Source: Planoprotostelium fungivorum (lineage: Eukaryota; Evosea; Variosea; Cavosteliida; Cavosteliaceae). From it: DNA of 64,000 nucleotides. Every line of letters starts with the position of its first letter. Position 1 is the stretch's first letter. The stretch spans positions 62,001 through 126,000 of the forward strand of contig MDYQ01000463.1 of assembly GCA_003024175.1 (NCBI GenBank), in the 5' to 3' direction. Positions 33,993 through 43,269 of the stretch are shown in pieces. Below the pieces are notes generated by a model that worked only from the letters and a program-made list of their open reading frames with translations, searched no databases and was not told the DNA's origin. The position numbers were made by a program, and so were the translations under genes.

Positions 33993-35745
33993 ATGGCAGG
34001 AGGAAAAGCTAACCAAGTCACCAAGAACAAGAGAGTCTTACAGAGACATCAGCCTTTGCAATCACAGATCGAAGAATCAGAGAAGACATCGAAGCCGATC
34101 AAGCAGAGAGCACAGAAGGGAAAGAGAGTCGAAGAGGATGATGCTCAAGAAGTCGACGCCGCCTTGTCCGCAAAGATCTTGAGTGCCGCCAGACAGCAGT
34201 TCAGTGAAGAGCAAGATGAGAGGTGAGAAGATGAAGCTTGGATAACCTATCGCATGTTCCTCTGGCGATTGATGCGTTAACGATGATTCTCATCTTTATC
34301 ATCAGGAGAAAGAATAAGCCATTGACGCCCGTGAAGCCACAACTGATGCAAGAAGACGATTCTGATGAGGAAGAGATCGACGAAGAAGAATACGAGGAAG
34401 TCGAGGAAGTTGTGAGTATCACATCATCACCTCCCGATTCTTCGTGACCTGATCCACCGAAACAGGAGCTGTCAGAAGAAGATGCGAAGGCTTTCGAGGC
34501 TTTCTTTCCCAAAGAAACAGCCAAGAGACAGACATTAGGAGACATCATCATGTCCAAGATGGCCGAAGCCAAGGGTGAAATTACAGCCGAACAAGTGAGA
34601 CACCTCATCTCTAAGACATCACTCATCCCTCTCAGGCACAACAACACATTGGAAGTCAATTTAGCCCCAAAGTCGTTCAAGTCTACACCAGGTGACTCCA
34701 AAACATCATCATCAACATCATCATCTCGTGCTCATCTTTGCAGCGTCGGAAAGTTGTTAGCCAACTACTCGATCGGTAAGATACCCAAGGCATTCAAAAT
34801 GATTCCTTCTCTCGAGAAATGGGAAGAGGTGAGAAGATGATGATGTCGAGTCTTGTCACTGACGAGATCAGCTGTTGTACTTGACCAACCCAGACGAGTG
34901 GACACCGAATGCAATGTATCAAGCCGTTCGTCTCTTCTCTTCCATCATGTCGCCCGAGATCGCGCAGAGGTGATGATCTGTCTTTCTTTCTCTGTCGTTT
35001 GACTTGACTTGTCTTCTCCTTATTCATCTCATTCAGATTCTACAACCTCATCCTCCTGCCCGCCGTTCTCAGTGACATAGAGGAACACAAGAAGCTGAAT
35101 TTCCACTACTACCAAGCTCTCAAAAAGTGTCTCTACAAGCCCGCCGCTTTCTTCAAGGGCATCATGCTTCCCCTCGTCGAGGTGACATACACAACTCCAT
35201 CATCATCATCTCATCGCATCATCATCATCATCTCATCATCTCACCGCTCCATCAGTCCGGAGACTGTCAATTGAGAGAGGCCACCATCATCTGCAGTATC
35301 TTGGGAAAGACTTCCGTTCCCGTGCTCCACTCTTCCGCTGCCCTCCTCAAACTGGCTGAGATGGATTACAGTCCAGCCCTGGCCATGTTCATCGGTACAT
35401 TACTGCAGAAGAAATATGCCCTGCCCTACCGGTGAGAAGAGAGATTTCGCTCCGGAGCAAACTTGGTCTGACGCAAATTTCAGAGTCGTAGACGCAGTGG
35501 TGAACCATTTCTTAGCCGTGACGAACAGCAACGAGCTGATGCCTGTACTGTGGCACAGAGCCTTCCTCACTTTCATTCAGAGGTACAGATCGGACCTCCT
35601 GCCCGAACAGAAGCAGGCCATTCACAAGTTGATCAAGGCGCAACCACACGAGTTCTTCACGTTTGAAGTGAGGAGAGAGCTGGCGAATTCGGTCAATCGA
35701 GGCGAGGCACCGACGGCTGCGACGTCAACGGCCATGGACATCTGA
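33993..35745 (+). CDS. BYSL: Bystin (ENP1), 40S ribosome biogenesis factor
   Basis: Nucleolar/cytoplasmic pre-40S assembly factor. Start [20 protein letters not shown] at 33993. The N-terminal region is charged (acidic exon [19 protein letters not shown]), followed by the conserved core: [100 protein letters not shown] and [20 protein letters not shown]. Around eight exons join in frame, and the C-terminus is Ala/Thr-rich. Core spacing matches family members closely. Confidence 0.96.
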
Positions 35746-35986
35746 GAGAGTGAAGTGATGTGAAGATGAAGAGGGGACGTCGAGGACAGACGTGGTTTTT
35801 GAATAGAAGATGATGTCGGGGAGAGATTTTCTATTATCGCCTGAGCGGTCGCATCAGCTGTCCGAAGTGTGATGGCTGTTTAAAGGTCTTCAACGTAAGC
35901 GTCGATCGTCCAGATCGGCTCCCTTTCATCACCCAAAATGAAGAAGAGGATAGAAAAAACAAACAAACGTTTATGTCTCATCCGAA

Positions 35987-36515
35987 TCACTTTCCAGTGG
36001 GGATGGAATCATCGGAGGAGGAGGACTCGGTGGTGGAGACTTGTCCAGTGCAAGGACCAGCAGTGCAGAGAAAGACAACGTGGCAGCTGACACGGGGAAT
36101 GAAGTTGGGGGCACAGTCCAAGACGGCGGCATTCTGTTGATCGTCCCAGAAACCCTTGCATGCTCCTCTTCCAGAAGCATCCATTGTCATGTTACCGGTG
36201 TTGAGGTCGATGGTTCCGGTGGTGGTGACGTACTTGTCGGGGTTGGTAGGGGTCATGGCCAGAGTTCCATTGTCGCTGACGCTGTTGTACGTGTTGTCGA
36301 AGTAAGGGTCGCAGCTTCTACCGAGGATACGGCTGCATTTGCAGTCTCCACGGGTGTAGACACCGCTGGGGTCTTTTGGTACGGCCACGGCTGATCGGGA
36401 TGTTAGAATCAGGAAAGGTGATTGAAACATCCAGTCGGATGAGAGTCTGCGAATAGATTGACTACTTACCGATGGCGGCGAAGAGGAAGATAGCGACAGC
36501 AAGCGACTTGATCAT
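35987..36515 (-). CDS. Secreted cysteine-rich protein
   Basis: Exon 1 at 36515 encodes a signal peptide (MIKSLAVAIFLFAAIA) and splices through an intron of about 80 bases to VAVPKDPSGVYTRGDCKCSR. The mature part has about nine Cys (CKCSRILGRSC, GACKGFWDD, LDCAPNF, VSCHVVFLCTAGPC) and Thr/Asn-rich strands (KYVTTTGTIDLNTGNMTMDA). It ends in a Ser-rich acidic tail. No known toxin or wall-protein family is evident; an extracellular or cell-surface role is inferred from the signal peptide only. Confidence 0.75.
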
Positions 36516-37070
36516 GGTGATTGTTATCTGATCTGACGGTGACGAGTGGTGAAATGGTGTCAGAGGAAAAAAAGAGGTGCACCTCTTCCGACAGAATCAG
36601 AAATGGGAGAATAGTTTATCCGCATACACAATACGACAGACACCCGTTCCCTACTTGTTTTACCTCCTTCAGGTCGTCACAATCACCTGTGATCGTGACC
36701 TGAATTAGGCATAGAACTAGAATCACGTGAGAAAAGGTCGACCACGCAGACCCGATAAGGATAACTCTTTCACAACTTGACGCATAGTTGTCAATACAGC
36801 TGGTTAAGTAGTCCACCAGCATTCACCGGTGAGCACGAGCGACCTCACTCTATTGAATCGTATGCGTGACAATACCATTCTATCAACCACTGAGACCGTC
36901 CTCAGCCAAGTTGCTTCACATTGTGTCCTCTCTCGTGGTTGGTTTTGAGCACGGATGAAGAACACCTTTCGGATGTCATTCTCAACTAGGTGCGAAAGCC
37001 GGTTTCCTTTCATTTTACCAAACCGCCCGATAGAGCTTCAGGACCAGCAGCAACACAAAGATCTCACAGC

Positions 37071-37415
37071 ATGACGCACAGACACATCCAGCTGGAGGCC
37101 CCTACAGAGGCGGCATTCTTAGAGAGGAGGGAGAGCTTCGATATGCTTCTCGAAGATGTCGAGACTTTGGCCGATACATTGAGATCGAATTGGACGAGAG
37201 GCGAGGTGGCAGTAGGATCACCACCACAAACCACACGACACATGCTGAGGAGAACGAGAACAGCAAGAGCAGGCAGCCGACGTCCGTCACATTCTTCATC
37301 ACGGGATGGCAGCCTTATCATGTCCTCCACACCACCGAGAACCTACACGGAACCATCCAGGATGAGGCGAACACTCTTGCTAAACGCTTTCGAGAAGCAC
37401 AACACATGTACATAA
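37071..37415 (+). CDS. Small paralogue A (LEAP-ERR motif protein), 114 aa
   Basis: Begins MTHRHIQLEAPTEAAFLERR and ESFDMLLEDVETLADTL, then a WTRGE motif, GSPPQTTRHMLRRTRTARAG and a Ser/Arg-rich tail. It shares with the next plus-strand gene the ordered blocks QLEAP-x-E-x-AFLERR-x-SFD, a helix, W-T-x-GE, GSP-x-Q and a LLRTR-like end. The conserved part is helical and the tail is basic and disordered. I know of no family with this signature. Confidence 0.6.
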   Translation: MTHRHIQLEAPTEAAFLERRESFDMLLEDVETLADTLRSNWTRGEVAVGSPPQTTRHMLRRTRTARAGSRRPSHSSSRDGSLIMSSTPPRTYTEPSRMRRTLLLNAFEKHNTCT

Positions 37416-37781
37416 AAGATATTTTGGAGAACATTCCACGTTTGTAAAATATTCGGATCATCATCTCGCGAGCATGCATCCGAACCACTCTCATCCTTCA
37501 TCACACCTCACTCTTCCTTCGAGGTCCAGTGTTGCTGCTTCCCGGTCTGTAGACATCAGACAGGTGAGCTCCCTTTCAAAGGTCAACATCGGGCGTTGCT
37601 TTTCATCCAGTCTCGGGTAACCGATGCAACCCCAATAGTACGCCGATAAGGTGATTTCGCGAAACACGGGAGAACAGATTTCTCCGTTGGCTGAGAAAGG
37701 CTCAGTCTCAACAAGAAGCAGATCGACCAGCCGATCGCCCCGTCTTTGCCTCGCACCTGACACATACCACCTCTATCTGCC

Positions 37782-38057
37782 ATGACTCAACACCGCCATA
37801 ACCAGCTGGAGGCACCATCAGAGAGAGCCTTTCTAGAACGAAGGGACAGTTTTGATGCGTTGCTCATGGAAGCAGACACAATGGCAGACGATCTGACGAA
37901 TCATTGGACGAAGGGAGAGATCGATGGATCACCGAGACAACAGTCACGGAATATCTTGCTCAGGACGAGGAGGAGAAGAAACTCGACGTCATTGACCAGA
38001 CCAAAAGACTTCATCTTCCCACCGAGAGCACAAACAGACCCGGGGAAGACTTTCTGA
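37782..38057 (+). CDS. Small paralogue B (LEAP-ERR motif protein), 91 aa
   Basis: Begins MTQHRHNQLEAPSERAFLER, then DSFDALLMEADTMADDLTNH, WTKGE, GSPRQQSRNILLRTRRRR and a basic tail ending DPGKTF. It aligns end to end with the gene 370 bases upstream, indicating a tandem duplication followed by tail divergence. The shared protein pattern, with synonymous-looking base differences, supports both being real coding genes. Confidence 0.6.
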   Translation: MTQHRHNQLEAPSERAFLERRDSFDALLMEADTMADDLTNHWTKGEIDGSPRQQSRNILLRTRRRRNSTSLTRPKDFIFPPRAQTDPGKTF

Positions 38058-38369
38058 ATGTACAGGATTGCACGTCACGTCGATCATAAAGTTTTGAGTT
38101 GAGCAGAAGAGGATGATCCATCATCTGACGAGAAGATATTTTGTTGATCAAAATTTCTGTCATCCACGCTGAATCAACGACGGCGATGGTCACACGGAAT
38201 CATCACGAGTGAGGCAACATTATTGAAGGCTTCCTGAGAGATAGAGCCACAGGGGAAGACAAGCATTGGAACCGAGTGCTCCCACCTTTGGATGCGTAGT
38301 TCCACCAACAGTCCAGATATACCCTCCACCCAACCCACGCGGTCGCCACTGATTTCTGGTTCTAATGAT

Positions 38370-38733
38370 CTAGTATGATGTGATGGACAGACATATCGTG
38401 ATCCGATTATTGTCTTTCACCTCTTCAAGTTCAATCTTCTTGGATGCCGGACCTCGAAAGGTACTCTTGTCTCGTGCATTTACATATCGACCCATTTCGA
38501 CATAATGGGCGGCTTTGCCTCTATAGAGCTTCTTGTCGAGAGCCCCAAAACGACACAGACAGAGGAACAATTATCACCTCACCCTTGAGGTCCCTCTTCC
38601 AAATGTAGTATAAGGACGGCAGTAAGGGGTGATTTCCACACAACACCTTATAGACAACGAGACCATGCGCTATCCTATGATCCTTCTCTCCCACTTCAAA
38701 CAAAGCCGGCCTCTCATTCTTCAACAGACACAT
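38370..38733 (-). CDS. Small unidentified protein, about 105 aa
   Basis: Two exons: MCLLKNERPALFEVGEKDHR to YYIWKRDLKGE, then a GTGATA...ACAAG intron of about 47 bases, then KLYRGKAAHYVEMGRYVNAR to the end CLSITSY. It is mixed alpha/beta and basic with no TM segment or known motif. Its start codon is only 14 bases from the divergent Rho GTPase start, so the two transcripts must share or overlap promoter and 5' UTR sequence. Confidence 0.55.
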
Positions 38734-38747
38734 CCGATCAACACATC

Positions 38748-39512
38748 ATGAAAACGGTCAAGATCGTCACAGTCGGTGACGGTAATGTAGGGAAGACAAG
38801 CCTCCTGATGACATACACCAATGATACCTTTCCTGGTGGGCTGCAGTCACTTGAATTTGTATTGATTCTCATCAGCGGAATACGTCCCGACTGTCTTTGA
38901 CAACTTCACGGCGTACATCAACATCGATGGAAACGCAGCTCATCTGAATCTGTGGGACACTGCAGGCCAGGTAGATCTTCGGCATTCGTCACGATGGTGA
39001 TCTGACGAGATGGACAGGAGGAATACGACAGACTGAGAGCCCTTTCTTATCCACAGACAGACGTCTTCCTCTTATGCTTCTCCATCATCTGCCCCGTGAG
39101 CTTCAAGAACGTCTCCCAAAAGTGGGCGCCAGAGATAAGACACTGTGCGTGAACATCGACACATCCATCGCCTTCACATGTTGACCGTAAGACAGTCTGT
39201 CCCGCCGCCAACATTGTGTTGGTTGGAACGAAGAGTGACGCGAGAGAAGAACACAAACAGAGGGCAAGGTACACTGGAATCCATCCCATCGCATGTGAAG
39301 CTGGTGTCTATAAGGCCAGAGAAATCGGAGCGAGGAAATACATCGAGTGCTCCGCTCTGACTCGAAAGGGACTGAGAGGAGTGGTGAGCGATAGAGGGTG
39401 ATGGACCATCAAGTTGATGACGAGATAGTTCACGGAAGCCGTGAGGCCGCTGTTAGTGTCTGGGACTCCACAAGTGAAGAAGAAGAAGGATCCCAATTGC
39501 ATCATCGTATGA
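38748..39512 (+). CDS. Rho/Rac-family small GTPase
   Basis: Molecular switch controlling actin and polarity. The start [20 protein letters not shown] carries the P-loop GDGNVGKTS. Switch I is [13 protein letters not shown], switch II is [20 protein letters not shown], followed by [16 protein letters not shown], the GTKSD base motif and [11 protein letters not shown]. The last intron leads to [15 protein letters not shown] and a polybasic [11 protein letters not shown], a CAAX box expected to be geranylgeranylated or farnesylated. Four or five exons. The insert after the TKSD motif has the length typical of Rho proteins, placing it in Rho rather than Ras. Confidence 0.93.
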
Positions 39513-39568
39513 GCGAAGGCATGATGACGTTCTTGTATTTATGTACCATCACCGAAATGTTGAATAAA

Positions 39569-39862
39569 TTATTGTTGTATAACGGATAGAACATCTCGCT
39601 GAGCTCTCTTGCTCTTCGGATGGGCTTCTAACAGAGTCTGTGCTGCCGCAGCTGTTCGATCTTTCTGATAGACAATAAAATGCCACATTTAATTTTATCG
39701 AGGAAGTTTCCAAATTGCCTTGTCATTCTGATCGCGAGCATATGATGGATGATGATCGAGCTGCAAAAAGATCGAGAATAGGAAACAATGATTTCTTACA
39801 GTCTGTGACGAGAGAGATGCAAGATACGAGGAGAGAACAGGCGGAACAGTGAGATGCACCAT
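39569..39862 (-). CDS. Possible 50-aa gene or fragment
   Basis: One reading joins MVHLTVPPVLSSYLASLSSQ to KDRTAAAAQTLLEAHPKSKR and the end VLSVIQQ across a GTAAGA...CTATCAG intron of about 130 bases. It is convergent with the Rho GTPase and overlaps the putative first codons of the capping enzyme on the other strand. No family is recognised. It could be spurious. Confidence 0.3.
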
Positions 39863-42140
39863 CACTGGTTGATGAGTGCATTGACCTTCACTAGCGCTAG
39901 CGCCTCTCAGACCACGATAACGGGACAGATGCAAATGATGGCCGCAGACTCCATGTTTTCGTTCCTCTTACAAGTCTGCAGAGAGACCGACCTCAATCGA
40001 GATGACATCGAGTTAGAGGTTCGACTCGGCTTCGTCCAAGATTTTGTTTTCAGCTCAGAACTAAACAAGGCCGACTTTGATCATCTGATCAATAAATTGG
40101 ACAATTCGGGCATTGGCTGCAGGTTCAGTCGACACAATGACTTCCACTTTCCTACGTATCAAGATCAAGACGGAACACACAAGAGGGTTCGCATTCGAAG
40201 AGATGATCGGGACCGATATGAAAGACCGGAGGTCAAGACCAGGTGAGCTTACAAATCACTTTCATATTCTTACGTGTTCAGTCTGAAGAAGGAAGATTTT
40301 CGAGTGAGGGACTCCATCATGCCATATGACGTCAGGTGATTTCCATCTCGATCATTTGTCGCTGCGTGGATCGAAAGTTTTATTCTCACACACATCAGAG
40401 TGAGCATCGCTCAGGAGAAGAAACTTCGAGCGTTGGATGGCAACATGCCAGACGATTGGTCGAAAGTTAGACAGAAGGAGAGGAAGAGTTACAACTATAA
40501 CACACCTCATCGGCCGTGGGATATCGACCTCACTGTCGTCACAGAGAGGTGACGATTTTCCAACCCCTCATCATCACCATCGGCGATCATTGACATCATC
40601 ATCTACTCAGTCGTCATTTCTGCACAAACTGAAAGAATGTCATCATCAATCCCATCGGATCACATCATCACATCATCCATCATTACCTCTCACACTTTTC
40701 AGATCCCGCACCGCATCAGCCCGGCTGACTTACGAGGCCGAAATCGAATTCCACCCCGTCGTTCTGCAGTGGTGTAGAGATCCCTCGAAACACGATAGAT
40801 TGAGGAACATGCTCGTGGACTTTTACAAGAACATCTGGTCCCTCTTTGGTGCCAGCCGTGAGGTCTCCCTCTTCCAGAAGGTCTCACCCGATAAGAACGA
40901 TCAACTGCAGAGGATGTGCAATCAGGCCCTCCACCAGAACGCCCGCGTCGATTTCCCCGGAAGTATGCCGGTGAACTTCAGGAGGAAACACTTTGCCGAA
41001 ATCCAGAAGAAGGAGTACTACGTGTCAGAGAAGACGGACGGTATGAGGTGACGAAATATCGATGAAATCTCACGTTACGTACGGAGGTAACGAATGATGT
41101 GTAGGTACCTGATGGTCGTCACCCGTGAGGGTGTGTACATGTGCACTCGCAGATACGAATTTCAAAGCGTCCCCGGTGCTTCCATTCTGTGCCACTTGTT
41201 CCCTGACAGCATATTCGATGGGGAGATGGTGAAATACGAGAGAGAGAAGGACAGACAGATGTACCTTCTCTTCGATGTCATTCTCTACGAAGGGGACAAC
41301 GTATCACAGAAGTTCGTCCCGGACAGACTCGCCATGATTGGAGCTGCCGTGGGAAAATGGAGATATCACATGGGAAAAAACCCCACAGACAAATTTCCGT
41401 TCGAATTCACCGGAAAAGTCTTCAAGGACAAGAGGTATGGTTCTTTCGTTTGGTTTCATTTCACAGTTTCAATGTAACATTTCAACAGCGAAATAAGAGA
41501 TCTACTCAAACTCATGAGAGAACACAACGGAGAGAGATTCTTCGAGGATCGAAGTCGTCATCACAAGACGGTGACACGGACACGACGTCCTCTTTCGTTT
41601 ACACTTTTTCAGGACGGCCTCGTCTTCACTTGCAGGAACGAACCTTATCTCATCCGCAGCGCTCACAGCATGTACAAGTGGAAGTATTCAGACAAGCTGT
41701 CCGTCGATTTTCGCGTCGTCATCGAGAGGGACAACCGGCTCAAATTCTACGTCACATCGAGGAGGGATTCACCCGAAGTCGAATACAACATCGAGCCGAA
41801 ACTTTCAAATCGCGACGAGCTGGTAAGAGACATCCAATCTCACGAGAGAACGAGGAGAGAACAGAGGGACTACGGAACCATCGCGGAGCTGAAGTATGAT
41901 CCTTGGGAGAGTGAGTAGAGGGAGAGATAGATGGAGCTGACGTCAAATCGAGGCTCGTGGGTGTATTGTAATCTGAGAGGAGATAAGACGACGCCGAATC
42001 ACATTTCGATCCTGTTGGACACGCTGGAAGTGTTATCCGAGAACGTGACGACGAACGAGATCACGTTCAGGATGTCGGGGAAGAGCAACGAAGAGTGGAA
42101 GAGTCGAACGGAAGAACATCTGAAGGGGAATGGGAGATGA
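39854..42140 (+). CDS. mRNA capping enzyme: tunnel-type RNA triphosphatase fused to guanylyltransferase
   Basis: Adds GMP to nascent mRNA 5' ends in the nucleus. The N-terminal half has the triphosphate-tunnel signatures DIELEVRLGFVQ (first E-x-E strand) and LTYEAEIEFHPV (second E-x-E strand), with basic strands KRVRIRRDDR and DIDLTVVTER between them. The C-terminal half has all guanylyltransferase motifs: I EKTDGMR (catalytic Lys), IIIa FDGEMV, IV DGLVF, V YKWKYSD, and VI LRGDKTTPN in an OB-fold. Eight or nine short-intron exons join in frame, ending at 42140. No methyltransferase domain follows. The start is uncertain: 39854 or the in-frame ATG near 39931 (MQMMAADSMFSF). Confidence 0.85.
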
Positions 42141-42416
42141 TCGAGTGAGGTGTCTGTTGAGATGATGTCTCGCGTCACGTCTGATGGAGAAAAAGATGAG
42201 GTCACCGGTGGAGTGGTCTGTGGGAGGAGAAGGATGGATGATCGAAAGAGCGCTTCAATAAATGATTTCTTTGTCTCCGAACGTCTGACGTCATGTTCTT
42301 TCTCGGACGACAGCACGAGAAGGAGGAGGGACGAAAGAAGAGAAGACAAACATTCGTCTCATCTTCTCCAAAGAAGGGACACATGATGACACGACACCGT
42401 CTTTATATCCACACTC

Positions 42417-43160
42417 TCAGTTGTAATCCATCCACTGGTACACCGGATAAGGCTCACGAACGTCCTCCTTCAACCCCTCCCTGAGGAAATCGTGCACCTT
42501 CCTCTCCATCCTCCCCAACTTGATCTTTCCAAAGTTCTTTCCGATGAGAAGCTTCCTCCTCGTCTCATGTCCGATGACCAATCTGTATCCTTCTTCTAAT
42601 TCCTCAGCCATGTCCACGTGACCATTCAACAGACACAATTGAGGATACACTTCATCATCATCGTCTTCTTCGTCATCACGATCTTCATCACGATCAGTCA
42701 CATACATCATGGAAGGTGATCACCTTGCCACAGGTAAGAGAAGCTAGAGATCGATCCACATAGACATGAAGAGCGTAAGGCAAAGGTGGTGTCTGTGTCA
42801 GGGTGGATGTTCAATAGGACTTTGATGTTGGAGGTGTGACCGAGGGAAGCTTCTCTGGCCAAGAGGAGAGAAGGTGTGAAGCGATCGCTCAGGACTTGGA
42901 GTCCGATTTCCCGCCAAATCCTGAGGGTGAGGTCAGACTTTTTGGCGGGAGAAATATGGCGGGAAAATATGGCGGGAAAATGTGGCGGGAAAGATTGGGA
43001 CTCGCCTGCTGACGGATAGGAAGGATTGCCACACGATGTCTTCGGGTGAGATGGAGTTGGCGATTAAGAAGATGAGGGTTCTCATGTGGTGGTATCTCAC
43101 GCTCTTCTCGTCACATTGGAACAGATCACTCGCTACCTCCTGCTTCTTCCTTTCAGTCAT
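42417..43160 (-). CDS. Unidentified, possibly ankyrin-like protein
   Basis: The ATG at 43160 gives MTERKKQEVASDLFQCDEKS, then TLIFLIANSISPEDIVWQSF, IWREIGLQVLSDRFTPSLLL and REASLGHTSNIKVLLNIHPD. The final exon is YPQLCLLNGHVDMAEELEEG to VYQWMDYN. Helical pairs such as LGHTSNIKVLL and LNGHVDMAEEL recall degenerate ankyrin repeats. The first intron (about 42932-43010) starts GC instead of GT and contains repeated GGCGGGAAA motifs. The join near 42700-42780 is unresolved. It lies directly downstream of the SHPRH-like gene on the same strand. Confidence 0.55.
42907..42993. promoter_or_regulatory. Cluster of five E2F-type GGCGGGAAA/TTTCCCGCC motifs
   Basis: TTTCCCGCCAAAT at 42907 (in the exon), then TTTGGCGGGAGA, ATGGCGGGAAAA, ATGGCGGGAAAA and GTGGCGGGAAAG at spacings of about 14 bases. 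All fit the E2F/DP consensus. Four of them make up most of the 80-nt intron of the gene at 42417-43160. The cluster is within 270 bases of that gene's start and about 280 bases from the end of the SHPRH-like gene. Function as binding sites is inferred. Confidence 0.5.
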
Positions 43161-43262
43161 ACATATATAGACATGATGATGTAGATGATGATGTAGATGA
43201 TGACGTAGACGATGATGTAGACGATGTAGATGATGATGTAGACATGATGAGATGATGATGAG
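43160..43262. repeat. GATGTAGAT/GACGTAGAC simple repeat
   Basis: About 90 bases of degenerate 6-9-base units built on GATGATGTAGAT between the SHPRH-like stop and the next gene's start. No coding role is apparent. Confidence 0.75.
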
Positions 43263-43269
43263 GATAATA

